A stretch of 64,000 nucleotides of DNA from Gloeophyllum trabeum ATCC 11539 (taxonomy: Eukaryota; Basidiomycota; Agaricomycetes; Gloeophyllales; Gloeophyllaceae), in contig NW_006920414.1 in NCBI RefSeq assembly GCF_000344685.1, positions 2,051,577-2,115,576 of the forward strand. The letters are read 5' to 3'. Positions 49,207 to 61,877 of the stretch are shown in pieces. Numbering within the stretch: position 1 is the stretch's first letter; each line of letters begins with the position of its first letter. The notes under the pieces are model-generated. The model did no database searches. It saw nothing but the letters and a program-made list of their open reading frames with translations, and was not told the origin of the DNA. The position numbers and the translations under genes are program-made.

Positions 49207-49988
49207 GCTGGGGGTAACGAGCGCGCTATAAAATGTTTAGGTACAAGTGAGTGTTGGAGGTGGAGTTGCAGCCTGCAGGCATTTAAACCGACCCAGTGAG
49301 CAGCGGCGGGACAGCGTTTGATTGACATTTGTGCCTGTCAATGACGCATTCCTAGAGTTGCCTTATCTGAATAAGGCTGGTAGCGCCACCCTCCGGGCGG
49401 CAGAGCCCGCTACCTTGGGATATATGTACAGAAGATTTGAAGCTCATAGTCTCATGTGCTCTGTGTCACTGGTATGAGGGGTGCTTGAGAGCCAGGAAGC
49501 AGAATGGTCTTGCATATCAAAATTTCCGGACCAGCGGTCAGACTTAGCCAGCTCCATATTTTCTCTTAGATTTGCTAATTTGACCCCCAACAAGCTAGAT
49601 AAGAGCCTTCCTCGTAATTCACTGGTAGTAACACATTTTTTATGTGCGACCTGTATCGTGTAGAAACTAGTGGCAGTCAATCTCAGCTGTATGCAACATG
49701 ACTATGTATAGTGGTGTATGTACCTAGTAACAATGAATCTAGTATACGCTGTCAGGTACATGAATAATGCAGCGTGAACACGAAACTCATCTCAGCCGTA
49801 TGCAACACGACTGACGGAAAGGAAAAGGGGGAAAGGGGAAGGACGCCCGTATATACCCGAGCTCGTTCGTCACAGTGAAGGTGGTGAAGACACTTCTTCA
49901 CATCGTAAACTCAACATATCACAGGGTAATGTCCGACCAATACTCAATACATAGGAGAGTTGCATGTGTATGACTACATGTAGTCCAC
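49207..49988. other. Intergenic region upstream of the anoctamin gene
   Basis: No gene. Two imperfect copies of a roughly 20-bp string (CTCAGC[C/T]GTATGCAACA[C/T]GACT) lie at about 49682 and 49793. No function evident. Confidence 0.4.
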
Positions 49989-50053
49989 ATTACCAGAGGA
50001 CCTCCGAAAATACCAATAAATGCCGGTGCAAGACTCAGTGCCCGGGGTGGCAG

Positions 50054-50948
50054 CTGGCCTCCCGTGTCCGGACAATCACCGGCATTACTGACATTGACCT
50101 TCATCGGTGTCCAGACACCGTCCGGCATCCCCTGCTCAAANNNNNNNNNNNNNNNNNNNNNNNNNNNNNNNNNNNNNNNNNNNNNNNNNNNNNNNNNNNN
50201 NNNNNNNNNNNNNNNNNNNNNNNNNNNNNNNNNNNNNNNNNNNNNNNNNNNNNNNNNNNNNNNNNNNNNNNNNNNNNNNNNNNNNNNNNNNNNNNNNNNN
50301 NNNNNNNNNNNNNNNNNNNNNNNNNNNNNNNNNNNNNNNNNNNNNNNNNNNNNNNNNNNNNNNNNNNNNNNNNNNNNNNNNNNNNNNNNNNNNNNNNNNN
50401 NNNNNNNNNNNNNNNNNNNNNNNNNNNNNNNNNNNNNNNNNNNNNNNNNNNNNNNNNNNNNNNNNNNNNNNNNNNNNNNNNNNNNNNNNNNNNNNNNNNN
50501 NNNNNNNNNNNNNNNNNNNNNNNNNNNNNNNNNNNNNNNNNNNNNNNNNNNNNNNNNNNNNNNNNNNNNNNNNNNNNNNNNNNNNNNNNNNNNNNNNNNN
50601 NNNNNNNNNNNNNNNNNNNNNNNNNNNNNNNNNNNNNNNNNNNNNNNNNNNNNNNNNNNNNNNNNNNNNNNNNNNNNNNNNNNNNNNNNNNNNNNNNNNN
50701 NNNNNNNNNNNNNNNNNNNNNNNNNNNNNNNNNNNNNNNNNNNNNNNNNNNNNNNNNNNNNNNNNNNNNNNNNNNNNNNNNNNNNNNNNNNNNNNNNNNN
50801 NNNNNNNNNNNNNNNNNNNNNNNNNNNNNNNNNNNNNNNNNNNNNNNNNNNNNNNNNNNNNCTGGCCTCCCGTGTCCGGACAATCACCGGCATTACTGAC
50901 ATTGACCTTCATCGGTGTCCAGACACCGTCCGGCATCCCCTGCTCAAA
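50054..50948. repeat. 87-bp exact duplication on both sides of an assembly gap
   Basis: Positions 50054-50140 and 50862-50948 are identical. The first copy ends exactly at the gap edge and the second begins exactly at the other edge. This fits overlapping contig ends left unmerged better than a biological repeat. Confidence 0.85.
50141..50861. other. Assembly gap (721 N), probably artefactual
   Basis: Run of N between the two 87-bp copies inside the second hAT-like element. Confidence 0.9.
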
Positions 50949-51144
50949 CCCACCTTTTCTGTTGCACCTGCATCTCACCTCGGGAGTTGCAGTCTTTAGG
51001 GCCGTGCAAAAGATTGTAGGAAAGGGAATTCCCAGCCAATCAGAGCTCGCAAAATTCCCTTTCATACAATGTTTTGCACCCCCCCCCCCTAACGACTGCA
51101 ACTCCTGCAGTGTCTATCGGTATTTTCGAGGGTCCTATTATCAG

Positions 51145-51457
51145 CCACATCGCCTCGGATCCAACCATTCGGAGTGCCAATTCACCAAAAGCGTCTGGAT
51201 GTGAAAGATATTACATAGTTTGTTGAGGGCAGGTCAGATCTTTGACCGATCTTGCAAAAATGGCGGAGAAAGTGCGAACACACTTGGTCGCAAGACCCGC
51301 TCCCCAAGGTAGCGGGAATAATATTCCCACAATTAATGAAGACGTCCGATTATACTCAAAGTTCCCACAGTTAGGCGGTCCCGAACAGTTGGACTTGACA
51401 GCGAATTTATCGTTCCGTTCGCCGAAAGCCCTACGCTGCCGGCTGTGGCTGGTCTCG
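51145..51457. other. Promoter region of the mS29 gene
   Basis: 313 bp between the transposon and the start codon. Insertion of the element this close may affect the promoter; no specific site recognised. Confidence 0.4.
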
Positions 51458-53410
51458 ATGTCTGCTCCCTCCAGCCTGTCTGTGCTCCGGCAAGCGCAAT
51501 GTGTGCTACATAGAGCGGTTCCGGGACCGTCCAATGTGCTCCAGGCGACGGTGCAGAAGCGGCATTATGCTGCCAAGGGTCAGCAGCAGAAGGTCTCTCA
51601 GAAAAGTGCGCGCAGGTGTTACGTGCATTGCGACTGATTTGTTCAGTGCGTAATATCTGCAGAGTCCCAGAGCTTCAAGGGCAACAAAAACTTCAAAGTT
51701 AAAGCCAGTGCACCCAAGAAGAACAGCGGCGGTGCTGGCGTACGTGCGATTCTACATCATACACATACGGTATACTCACTCCGAGTTCAAGGCGTTCCGA
51801 CCACTATCAGCATCTCAGCTTCAGAAACCCATCTTCCAGACCGGCCGTGCTGACGAAGTTGACCTGCGGTCGTTCGTCCCGGTACGTCGCCAGTGTCGAA
51901 CGCAAGACTAATATCGTAATCCCTCTCATCCCAGGAACTCACCACGCCCTCGCACGTCGGTAACGCGGTGGCATTCACCGGTCCCGACAACGACCCTATG
52001 CGCATATTCGGACTGCCTACGAATATACTCCTTGAAGTACGCTCGTATCCCCGCGTCTCTCAATCGATTTTTCTCATACTTGCTTATAGTTCCGCATCGC
52101 GTCGAAACCGTTAAGCGTGATCCGGGATATTACCGTAAGCACCATAGATAAACTGCAAGCTGCGGCGGAGTTGCCCAGTTCGCAGACGCGGCTGGTGATG
52201 AGTACGTGCGCATTGCAACTTCAACGGAATACTCCATGACTTACGTTCAATAGCGGGATCTCGTGGGTGTGGAAAGAGTTTCCTGTTGTTGCAAGCGGTG
52301 GAGTACGCAGTCCGTAGTGGGTGGATGGTTCTCTACATCCCAAGAGGTGCGTGCGCTCTCCTCAGACCCCAGCCTTTCGGCGTACCGGACTATCCATGTT
52401 CTCCCTACCCCAGCGATCAGTCTCGTCAACTCCACCACGACATACACCTACGACCTGCGCACGCAAACGTACCTGCAACCCGAGTTCGCGTTTCAGACCC
52501 TCCAGCGCTTCCGAACCGTCAACGCCGAAAAGCTGCAGCATCTCCACACGTCACAGGATATCCCTCTCGATAGGAGGTCATCCCTCCCCGCCGGCAGCGG
52601 GCTGGTGGACCTCATCGAAATTGGCACGAGGGACGTGTATCTGGCGCCGACGGTGCTTAGCGCGTTGATGGAGGAGCTGGGGAAGCAGACGAGGTATGTC
52701 TTGCTTTCTCGCTTCTCTTGTCTGTTAGGCCGCTGGTGATTCACTGAACTTTGGCGGATAGGTATCCGATGTTGCTCGCAATAGACGACTTCCAGGCGCT
52801 GTATTGTAAGACCGCGTATCGTGACCCGCAATTCGCCTCCATCAAGCCGTGGCATCTCTCAATGCCCCGGTTACTCCTCGATTACGCCAGTGGTAGGAAG
52901 TCATTCGTGAGTCATTTCCTCCGATACGTCCCCGCTATGCACTCCTGCACACATGTCGAAACACTAACACCACCGGTCACGTTACATCATGCTAACCCCC
53001 GCGCAGGCCAGAGGTGCAGTTCTCGGCGCACTCTCAACCGCGGACACGACGTACCGCACGCCCCTCGAACTGCGTAAGGCCCTCGGCCTGCCCGACGAGC
53101 AACCCACGAGCCCGTACGTCAAGATGAACGAGACGAAGATGGAGTACGCGAAGGGCCTGCAGGCGCTGCCCGTCCCGGAGAAGCTGCAGCTGGACGAGGC
53201 TGCCGCGGTGTTTGAGGTGTGGGCGAAGGATAAGGCCGTCACGCAAGCAGGTTAGTAGTATAGTTTGTCTACTCTGTGGTGGGGAATATGTGACTGATGA
53301 GTTGCGTTGATATAGCACCCAAGGACGAGCTGTTCATGGCGGAGTATAGCGCTGCTGCAGGCAATGCGAGGAACTTTGTGCAGGGTATCTTGGGCACATT
53401 TACGCTATAA
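51458..53410 (+). CDS. RSM23: Mitochondrial small-subunit ribosomal protein mS29 (DAP3/Rsm23)
   Basis: Ten exons: 51458-51605, 51663-51739, 51819-51881, 51935-52036, 52090-52201, 52254-52346, 52414-52693, 52762-52906, 53007-53250, 53316-53410; 452 aa, all GT-AG with frame kept. The Arg-containing, acid-poor N-terminus (QKRHYAAKG) is a plausible mitochondrial presequence. DAP3 family marks are FQTGRADEVDLRSFVP, the P-loop TGSRGCGKSFLLLQAVEYA (K175), WMVLYIPR, YPMLLAIDDFQALY (Walker B-like) with SIKPWHLSMPRLLLDYASG, and the C-terminal GNARNFVQGILGTF. mS29 is the GTP-binding protein in the head of the mitochondrial small subunit. Length is normal. Confidence 0.93.
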
Positions 53411-53677
53411 TCCTAATTCTATTGCTGCGCCTGTTGCTACATAGCCCTGGTTTCGTATAGTACACTGGGTTTCGAGGGCTGTCTGTCTACATTTATGGCA
53501 GATGGGAAATGCTATTTGGTGACCGGTGCAGGAAGTGGTAAGACGATCACGTGACGAGGACGCGTCGAGCGCTTGTCGCGGTTTGTCACGGCTGCTTGGT
53601 TCTTTGTCACAACCTTGATGTCGCGGTTACCCCGTTTACACTCCTCCCCCGACCGCGCTCACGACGCCGCGCCCTCC

Positions 53678-56159
53678 ATGGCGCCCTCGAAGACGGCAGC
53701 GAACACCGTCACCACCAGAACGCTCAAGCGGAAACCCACCGAAGAGGAACTCGAAGCGACCGACCGCGCAACGAAATTACCTGCCATCGGCCCTGCTGGC
53801 TCTCGTGCGAACCGACCACTCCAGCCGTCGAGCAGGACGACTAATCTGAAAAGCTCGACGCTCGGACATGGCCCGCCACCGCTGACGAAGCCACAGGCGC
53901 CGTCGTTTGCGTCGTCCACGAGCAGGGCGCCGCGGACGGCTCGTGCCACAAGTGCCCCGCCGAAGACGACTGCGACTATCACCACTCGGACGACTGCTAC
54001 CCGCACAGCTACTACGTCAAGGACAGGTGCGGCCGCGAGGGCTGGTACGACCGCTGCTCGCGCGGGCGGATTGAATGGTAAAGACCTGCAGGCCCTCCAG
54101 GAGCGGGTGTCGTCCGTGGAGGAAGCCCGAGCGGCCGACCTCGCGCGGTTGTCCGAAGATATGCTGGCTGAGAAGGCGAAGGTGATGGAGCTGCAGGAGA
54201 ACCAGCTGCTCATGTCGAGGCAGCTCGCGGAGGCGCGAACACAGGAGATGACACAGCGCCGGGAGCTCGATAACTACAGCGATGAGATACAGAGCCTAAA
54301 GAAGAGGCATGCACAAGAGGTGGATGAATATGAGGCGGGGCTGCGGAAGAAGGACAGGGAGATGCGGGAGCTGAGAGAGGATCTGAGGGTTGCGCAGAGC
54401 GATCTGGAGAGGGAGAGGGAAACGGTGACGTCCTTGCGGGCGACCATCTCATCTCAATCGACCGCGCAGCTTACCTTGGCCACGCAAAAGAACGTGCTGC
54501 AGGCTCAATGCGACGCGGTACAAGCTTCGTTGGATGCTGCTACTGCCACTATCTCCCAACTTCAACTGGACTTGGAGAGCTCGCGGAAGAGGATTGCGGA
54601 GCTCGAGCAAGATGCCCGGGAAGCTGAGGGTGTGCGGAGGAAGCTGCACAATATGGTGCAAGAGCTCAAGGGCAATATCCGCGTCTTTTGCCGTGTTCGA
54701 CCGATTCTACCGTCAGATTTGACTGCGCCTGCCAACTCACGCTCGGGTTCACCAAACGGTGCTTCTCCCTCCATCGAGGACCTTTCTCCTGAGGAACTGG
54801 ACGCTGCCAGGAAGGAGGCAACTGCAAGTATAGCCTACCCTGACCGCCGAGATCATAAAGAGATTGTGCTCAGCTCGTCTAGTGAGAGCGCCACTGGCCA
54901 AGAGAGGAAGGAAGTGTGGAATTTCAGCTTCGACCGAGTATGTAGTATTTCTGCCATGCGCATCTCCGAGACTCATGATCAGTGCTAGGTCTTCGAACCC
55001 GACTCAACACAGGCGGAGGTATTCGAAGAGGTATCACAGCTGGCGCAAAGCTGCGTGGACGGGTACAACGTCTGCATCTTCGCCTATGGCCAGACCGGGT
55101 CCGGCAAGTCGTTTACCATGGAAGGTGGCCCTGTACGTGTTATCTCTTTCGTTATATCTGATGTCAATCCCATCTTGATGTCACTGATTTTCCGCAGACT
55201 GAGAGCACAGCGGGTATGATCCCTCGTGCAGTTGAGCAAGTCTTTAGCGTGGCCGAGGAGCTCAAGTCCAAAGGCTGGGAATACAAGATGGAGGGACAGT
55301 TCCTCGAGATTGTGAGCATTTCGTCGTAGTCCGCTGTAATCAGGACTGAACAGCTTGTGCATAGTACAATGAGACCATCAATGATCTTCTGGGTAAGGAC
55401 GAGTTCGACAAGAAGAAGCACGAGATCAAGCACGACAAATCCGGCACGCGCGTGACGGACATCGTCACCATCCCGCTCCGCTCAGCCACGCAGGTCCGCT
55501 CCCTGCTCGCCATCGCGCAGTCGCGGCGGACAGTAGCTGCCACGCTCATGAATGAGCGCTCCTCCCGTTCCCACTCCGTGTTCACACTCAAGATCCAGGG
55601 AAATAACACGCATACCGGCGAAACGTGCGATGGTTCGCTGAACTTGGTCGACCTGGCTGGTAGTGAGCGGTTAAAGGAGAGCGGCGCTGCTAATGATAAG
55701 GATAGGCTCAAGGAAACGCAGAGTATCAATAAGAGCCTGAGCGCCCTTGGGGATGTCATTGCTGCCCTCGGCGAGAAAGGCGAGAAGGGAGAGAAGCATA
55801 TACCATATCGAAATTCGAAGGTGAGTAGCATGATTCTTTGTGCAAGATAACGTGACTGATGATCTTTCGCTCAGCTCACTTACCTACTTCAAAACTCACT
55901 AAGTGGGAATTCAAAGACATTGGTGAGTTGTACCATCAGGACGAGGACCACTCAACTGATATGCCTCGCACAGATGATCCTCAACGTCTCTCCGCTTGCC
56001 GTTCACTTGGGCGAGTCCTTGTGTTCCCTGCGTTTCGCCACTAAGGTATGGGTCTTCTTAACTTCCTCTAATACCGAGACACATCTGGTGACCGCTGCTA
56101 TGTAGGTCAACAACACGACGATCGGCACGGCAAAGAAGCAAACGCGAAGCGCTAGCTAA
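53678..56159 (+). CDS. Kinesin-14 (C-terminal motor, Kar3-like)
   Basis: Seven exons: 53678-54937, 54989-55132, 55198-55311, 55365-55820, 55875-55922, 55974-56045, 56106-56159; 715 aa. Order is a basic Thr/Arg-rich tail (1-140, likely microtubule-binding), a coiled-coil stalk (about 145-335), then the neck [16 protein letters not shown] directly before the motor, which is the signature of minus-end-directed kinesin-14. The motor has the P-loop GQTGSGKS (454-461), switch I NERSSRSH, switch II DLAGSE, and the closing [17 protein letters not shown]. All nucleotide-site motifs are intact, so an active motor is expected, working on spindle microtubules. It lies 267 bp downstream of mS29 on the same strand. 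An upstream in-frame ATG at 53573 exists, but MAPSK fits better. Confidence 0.95.
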
Positions 56160-56514
56160 AGTCCGACTCGTCGTACTTGCTGTAAATTATTTCCTGTTGT
56201 ACTTGCATTCGTTGATTGCATTGTAATGCCATTGTACATACCTCATGCATATCCGGTCATTCAGACACCAGACGACCCAAGTATGTCGCACCTCCATCTT
56301 GCCTTTAATGATGTCAAGTGCGTGAAGTTGGAAGAATCGTACAATTACCGATACATGAAAGCACAACTACGACAATTAGCCGATTACAATCCGCCATATG
56401 CATGTAGTTTTGAGTGTGAAAGGAGGCAAGGACATGTCAGAGGGAACGCAGGGAAGCATAAGACCAAGTTGGGAGCGCACACTGGGATACCCAGCCCCGT
56501 GCAGGAAATCGTGA
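56160..56514. other. Convergent 3' region, kinesin / Bud20
   Basis: 355 bp. A 100-codon open frame (56226-56528 plus) lies here but overlaps the Bud20 coding end and has no motif; treated as chance. Confidence 0.5.
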
Positions 56515-57005
56515 TCATGTCTCTATAGACATAGGCATGGGCGCAGGCACTGTTGTCGACGTGGGCCGTTTGCCCTCTCTCCCTAACCCCGCAGCACGCT
56601 CTGACTCCTCGATCGTGTACGCCGGCTCTCTCAGCTGTTTACATCGTCGCTTGTGCACCTTCCCCTTCCAATGTGACTTGAGCGCATGATCCGTCTCAAA
56701 GTACTTTGCGCATTCTACGCAGTAGTGTTGGGCGAGACCGGGCTTTTCAAAGTCCAAGGGTTGTGCTTCTAGTTTGGCACGGACCTGATGGGACCGGTGA
56801 GTAAGGTTTCTCGAGGCATAGCATACTGTCACACCTTAGGGTTGAGGTCAACCAGTTGGATCTGGTCCAAGTCTTTTGTGCGACTCTGATTTAATAGAAT
56901 TAATGCTCGTTCACAAACGTCTATCCTGCTACGCACCCGCGTACGGCCCGCGCGGTGCACATCCCTGTTACCCCCGTGAGTTCGCGAACGGCGTAAACGA
57001 CCCAT
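56515..57005 (-). CDS. bud20: C2H2 zinc-finger protein Bud20 / ZNF593, pre-60S export factor
   Basis: Three exons on the minus strand: 57005-56937, 56885-56835, 56784-56515; 129 aa. The N-terminus [20 protein letters not shown] is followed by [10 protein letters not shown] and then [18 protein letters not shown], the finger CVEC-x12-H-x5-H ([20 protein letters not shown]), and [20 protein letters not shown]. These are the family hallmarks. Bud20 is a shuttling factor that binds pre-60S particles and helps their export from the nucleus; function here is by homology. Length is close to relatives. Confidence 0.92.
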
Positions 57006-60000
57006 AACGAGCGATACTGAAGTAGGGAGTGACTGAAGGACAAGCTAAGAAGGCAATGAAGGTATGAAAGATATGAAGCTGATTCAGGAAAATCGATCGG
57101 TTGTTTACTACTATTTGTGATGCGGCTGCTGGTGGATGCCCTTCCGAGGACAATACATTCCGGACGCTCTCAATAGCTCGCTATATGTAAACTGCAAAGG
57201 TGCCATCCCCGAGAAAAGCTACAAGGGACACTGGCTGACATATTCTCATCATGTTCTAGCCTTGTTAACATGTGTCACAACACTATGCCAGTGCCCTGTG
57301 TAGTAATGAACAGCAAATGACTGCTTCAAGCGCTCAGCAGGTCTCCCTGTAGCGCTGTACTGTTCCTCAAATATGAAGGGAACCGACCATCGATGATAGT
57401 ATTGGGGTCCGGAACAGTGAGATTGGGGAAGCAGTTGTATCCGTAGTCAATCTCATTGATATGATCCTCAGCACTTTGATGTAGGTGCCGGTAAGTTTGC
57501 CAAGTCCATTCTGGTCCCTGAGCACCCAGTGAGGCCAGTGAGAGGCAATACACAGTCCTTGAGCACCCATTAGATGTGCCAGATAATTGGAACACTTTGT
57601 TGTGATCTGGCAGATGTCCACCGGATGCCAGACACCTTGAATTCCAACTTTCTGAGGCAGGCAAATTAATATTTTCTGTAAAGTATTCCTGGTATGCCAC
57701 CTTAAATGTTTGCTGAACTTGTCAACAGCACCAAGAATACTGCAGTGACAAACTAAAGAGCCACAATCTCAAGAAATGCCACAACCTAAATACACTGGCA
57801 TGTGGCTACTGAACCTCGCCGGGATATCACCCTAACCACAGGCAATTTCAAGTCCTCGAGAGATGGAAATCAGACCATTTGGACTTCTCTACCTTGTTCT
57901 GACATCCCCACTCCAACCCACCCTGACTATATGTGGTTTTCTGAATTGATGGTCTATTGATCTGCAAACAGCTGTTATGTTGTTCACACATGTATCAGGC
58001 AAATGGTGTATGGTTGGACTTCACTGGCAGCACACAGTGCAATCCTCTCAGGCTCCAGTAAAAGGCCAATAAGGAGACTACTATCTGTATCGGCAGTAAT
58101 TCCAGCAGTGCTATACTGCTTTGCATTACAGTACATCCACATACTTCAGTCTGGCACAGATGTAAGTATTTCTCACTGGGACTGCACCCAACCCTGGCAT
58201 CCCGGGAGCTCTGGTTCTACTGGGATGCATATCTGACCTACCTAAGTATTATCCAGGGTCCTCTTAAACCTTCCCATTAAGCTGCCCAACATGCAAGTCA
58301 TGTGCTAATTATCTCTGGCCGCTTGCTGGCCTCATGGCTGTGGATTTATGTCTTCAAGCTTGGTAATTTGATGGAAATGAAGGAGGGAAAGTGCTGAAAG
58401 TTGGTAATGGGGAGAACACACAATGAGACAGAGGTCCATGGACACCAGAGTTAATTCTTCATGAAGTAGCATCCTGAGTCACTCTGGAGTGTCTGACCTC
58501 AGAGCTAAAGCTTCTCAGGGATCCACATTTGCATCGAGGATGCTAGGAAGCCTGGAGTTAAATCGAGAAAACGTGTTGAACCAATCCTAGCCTGAGAGTG
58601 TGTGATTGTGACATCGAATAGACTTGGGAAGAGGTGGGTAGGGACATTGAATTCATGATTTCAGGGGTCAGATGATCCTTGAGGCTTATCAGCACCAAGG
58701 CAGAATACAAGCAATCAAGTCTGCATGCTATGTATGCTGTTCTATTGTATTTCTCATGCCATTGGGCTTCCCTGCATGATGTGATTGCAGGTGACCCTAA
58801 CCTGTTGCCAAATTTTGGTACCTCATCAGTCTAACATCTGATAGCAGGTGCAAGTGGTCCTGTCAACCCTGAGCAAGGGACCTCGGATACATAATGTATG
58901 TACAGTCGAATCTCCCCATAGTGGTTGGAACCCCAAAGTTATGGGTTTTTAGGGAGTATGTGTTTCCAGACTCGGAGTGGACCTATTGTGACACTGGCAG
59001 GGAGTGTGACAACCGAGGGTCTGCCCGGCCTACTCCAGACCCTCTATCACACTACATATGGGTATATAGCACCAAACTGACATTGTTTTCAGTCCAATCC
59101 AGTAAGATCCTGGCTAAAAATGGTCAGAATAAAAGTAAATGGCTCTGAAATGGGCACACATCAGGTTCCTAAACCACCCATCCTTAGTGTTCACACTTCT
59201 CTAATTACTAGGGCAGAAGTGAAATATTATGAAAGAAAATGTATTATATTAGAATTACCAGATACAGAACAAACAAGAGGAGGAGAATGCTATAGGACGG
59301 CTGGAACAAATCATCCACCTAGACAGCCCAGGTCCCAGGCCTAATTAGGCTGGCTCATCTGACCTCCGGTCAAGCCTAACAAGGCTCAGGACTGCTTGTT
59401 GACACCAGTGGTCGTACTGGGGCTCAGGGCTGTCTTAGTACAAATAGTATACTATGTAGTAGTACTGTAATACAGAGTGTCGCTTGAAGCCGCCGTCTAC
59501 ATCGTCGGGCGTCGTCGGCGCTTGCTGGTCCTGCCTAATCAGGCAATCGGAGTGCCCCCCACCACCCTCCCCGACGTTGTTAGCAACAGTGTGCCACAGC
59601 ATCACTGTAGTGGGATAGAATTGTACTATATATTAGCTTGTGTAGCATACATATAGAGCAACCAAGCGTCGCCGGAGCGACGCGGGATGATATGGTGGTT
59701 GTCGCCCGCCACTCTCCTCATCATTGGTGGCTGCGGCGGGGCAGCCTGTCGTATATGGGTCCAGTCAATTTCGATAAAATTCTAGATAAATCATATTATA
59801 TTTCTAGAGTACATATAAAACTTAATTACAGACATCAGGAAAATGGCATGAACCTATATTCCCCAATATAGCTTATATAGTGGGCATAGGAGTTAAGGTA
59901 AACCCTGGATTTTTAGGTTTATATAAGAACCCCCAATGTTATATAATTTCTGCCCTCCTATGCAGACCTCTATAGGCACATAGGCACATAGGCAACATAG

Positions 60001-60956
60001 GCAACATAACCCATAGAGGTCTATATAGGGAGCTGCAGATAACCTAAAAAATACAATGAAAAGTTACTATTTATGGTATACTCTGACATCTGTCCTTGTT
60101 TCTATATGAACTGGATATTAAATTGGCACACTAGAGTACTACTGTACATGACTGAATGTTATTTAGAAAAACGCATCAGCACCCTGCACCATTCTTGCCT
60201 CGGAGAGGGACCTCTACCATCCTGTACAATCAGAAGTCAGTCCAGTAACTCGAGACTCAGAAAGCACGCCTACGTTACGGTCGTTAGATGGCTTGTACCT
60301 GCTTGTACAAACACTGGCTACGTACACTCTGTTGACCAGGTACAGCAAGGAAATGCAGCTGCGCGTCGTACTTAATTATATATGCTGGATGCCGGTGGCT
60401 GAGCGTCGAATGTTTGAGATAATGATGTCATTATGCCACCAGTGTGACTCGCGCGATGCGCTAAGTTCTACTTTTGAATCTGCTGTCTACTGACGACGCC
60501 AGATTGCTAACTCAAATGCATGCGTCCAAACAGATCCTCATGAAGCTCAAGACCTGTGCTTACCATCAGCCATATCCCGCTCTTTTTGCACTCGATATGT
60601 GTCCCGTCACCCACATAACCGGCAGTGTGTGAGTGCCCGGCCATCATCCAAGTCAGCTCGAGTGATAAGGGTTAGCGCCGGCGCACACGGCTGAAATGAG
60701 TGCAGGTACGTTGCTGCATTTACTATCTCAATCAAACATCATGTTGACTGCTCTCTTCTCCCTCGATATTCCCTGCCCGCGCTACATATCCAGCCAACAA
60801 CCATTCAGGCTGCTGGAGACCGCCGATGCTCATATGAGCCGGTGCTGCGCATATCGAGCACTGCGACCTCTCGCCACCCCCCTAATCCATCCATTTTGCT
60901 CCCGCAACATGGGCATAACTCTACCTGTACCTGCACTCAATCCACATCGACGGGTC
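57006..60956. other. AT-richer, gene-free repeat-like region
   Basis: About 4 kb with lower GC than the gene-rich part and no supported gene. A minus-strand open frame at 57326-57700 (124 aa) has no recognised motif. Near 58905 the sequence ACAGTCGAATCTCCCC resembles a mariner-type end but has no partner. Probably transposon remains. Confidence 0.5.
59964..60022. repeat. Hairpin with a short tandem repeat in its loop
   Basis: Arms AGACCTCTAT (59964-59973) and ATAGAGGTCT (60013-60022) are exact reverse complements. The loop is made of AGGCACAT twice and AGGCAACAT twice. No function evident; a nested larger inverted pair (GCATAGGAG / CTCCTATGC) lies just upstream. Confidence 0.6.
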
Positions 60957-61222
60957 GGGTCAGGTATGGGGATTGATATGGGTACAGGTTGGTTGTAGGA
61001 TTTTGGTATTGAGAGCACCTTCAGCAGCGCATTTTTGATACCCGCCGGGTCACAGGTACGTCGGCACACCACACATTGGTACCCATACCCATGAATGCAT
61101 GGGGTTTTTGAACAAACACATACATACTGGTGCAAGTCGCATTCGGCGGGACCTGTGACCAGCCGGGTCCCAAAAATGCATCGGTCGATGTGCTTTCAAA
61201 ACTGGTACCTGTACCTGACCCT
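60957..61222. repeat. Imperfect long inverted repeat (fold-back element)
   Basis: The left arm (60957-61065) contains GGGTCAGGTA, then GCGCATTTTTGATACCCG and GGGTCACAGGT. Read on the other strand, the right arm (61144-61222) gives GGGTCAGGTA, then ATGCATTTTTGGGACCCG and GGTCACAGGT in the same order. The left arm has about 30 bp extra. Looks like a decayed fold-back MITE. Confidence 0.6.
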
Positions 61223-61420
61223 CCGCGCGGGTTTCGTGATGGTTATAAGCCTCAGGATTGTCTGACCCCCAAAAACGCGGACTCAGCACATCGTACAAGC
61301 CCTGCGGAGCTTATTCGACACAGCGCTCACACGCCTCTAGGCTTCTATGGGCTCTAATGACTTGCTCTGTTTTAGCTCCGGACTTCCTAACATCCTTGAG
61401 GCGTACACGGACCCATTCCA

Positions 61421-61877
61421 TGATTTATCTCCGCGAACAGGAGCTCCGGAGCGACTTAACCAATGCAACGTCTAGATGAATTAGCTCCGGGGCCCGTGGG
61501 CACTTCTATCAAGGGGCGTCGTCCTCATGCCCAACCTCCAGCACTCACTCCCCCTCATTTCCGTCAAGATAGTGAAGGTGCAGACGCATACGAGTCACCA
61601 TGAGGTCAGCATCAGTCAGCAAGCGGCCGGAGGTAATTAGCACGTGACCGGCGCGTCGCACGGAGTGATGGGACCGCTTGGATCAGGTGGCAGAGCGTCA
61701 AGGCGACCTCTAGGGGTTGGGACGAGCAAGTAGGAGTGCAAAGGAGTCGTATGGTGCATGGTATAGCGGCGGCAAGTGCTGAGCAATCCTGTGGGTAGCG
61801 GCGTTTATTTGTTATTTATCTCCGGACGGTCGCAAAGCCATTCCTGTAGTATAAATTGTACAAAGTAGCGTACAGAA
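61421..61877. repeat. 457-bp duplicate, left copy (abuts assembly gap)
   Basis: Identical by inspection to 62215-62671. It ends exactly where the N run begins. Confidence 0.9.

Larger units (their letters stand above)
49997..51136. mobile_element. Non-autonomous DNA transposon, hAT-like (copy 2, contains assembly gap)
   Basis: The terminal repeat AGGACCTCCGAAAATACC at the left pairs with GGTATTTTCGAGGGTCCT at the right (one mismatch) and is clearly related to the ends of the element at 9408-10339. It is flanked by ATTACCAG (49989-49996) and ATTATCAG (51137-51144), an 8-bp duplication with one mismatch. Shared subterminal words GTCCGGAC and CACCGGCAT recur. No coding capacity. If the inner gap is an artefact, as the duplicated flanks suggest, the true element is about 332 bp, so it would be a MITE. 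Confidence 0.75.

Noticed and set aside
56226..56528. 100-codon plus-strand open frame after the kinesin gene
   Set aside because: No motif; it lies in the 3' region and overlaps the coding end of Bud20 on the other strand.
58900..58960. ACAGTCGAATCTCCCC as a mariner/pogo-type terminal repeat
   Set aside because: No inverted partner or transposase was found within reach, so an element cannot be supported.
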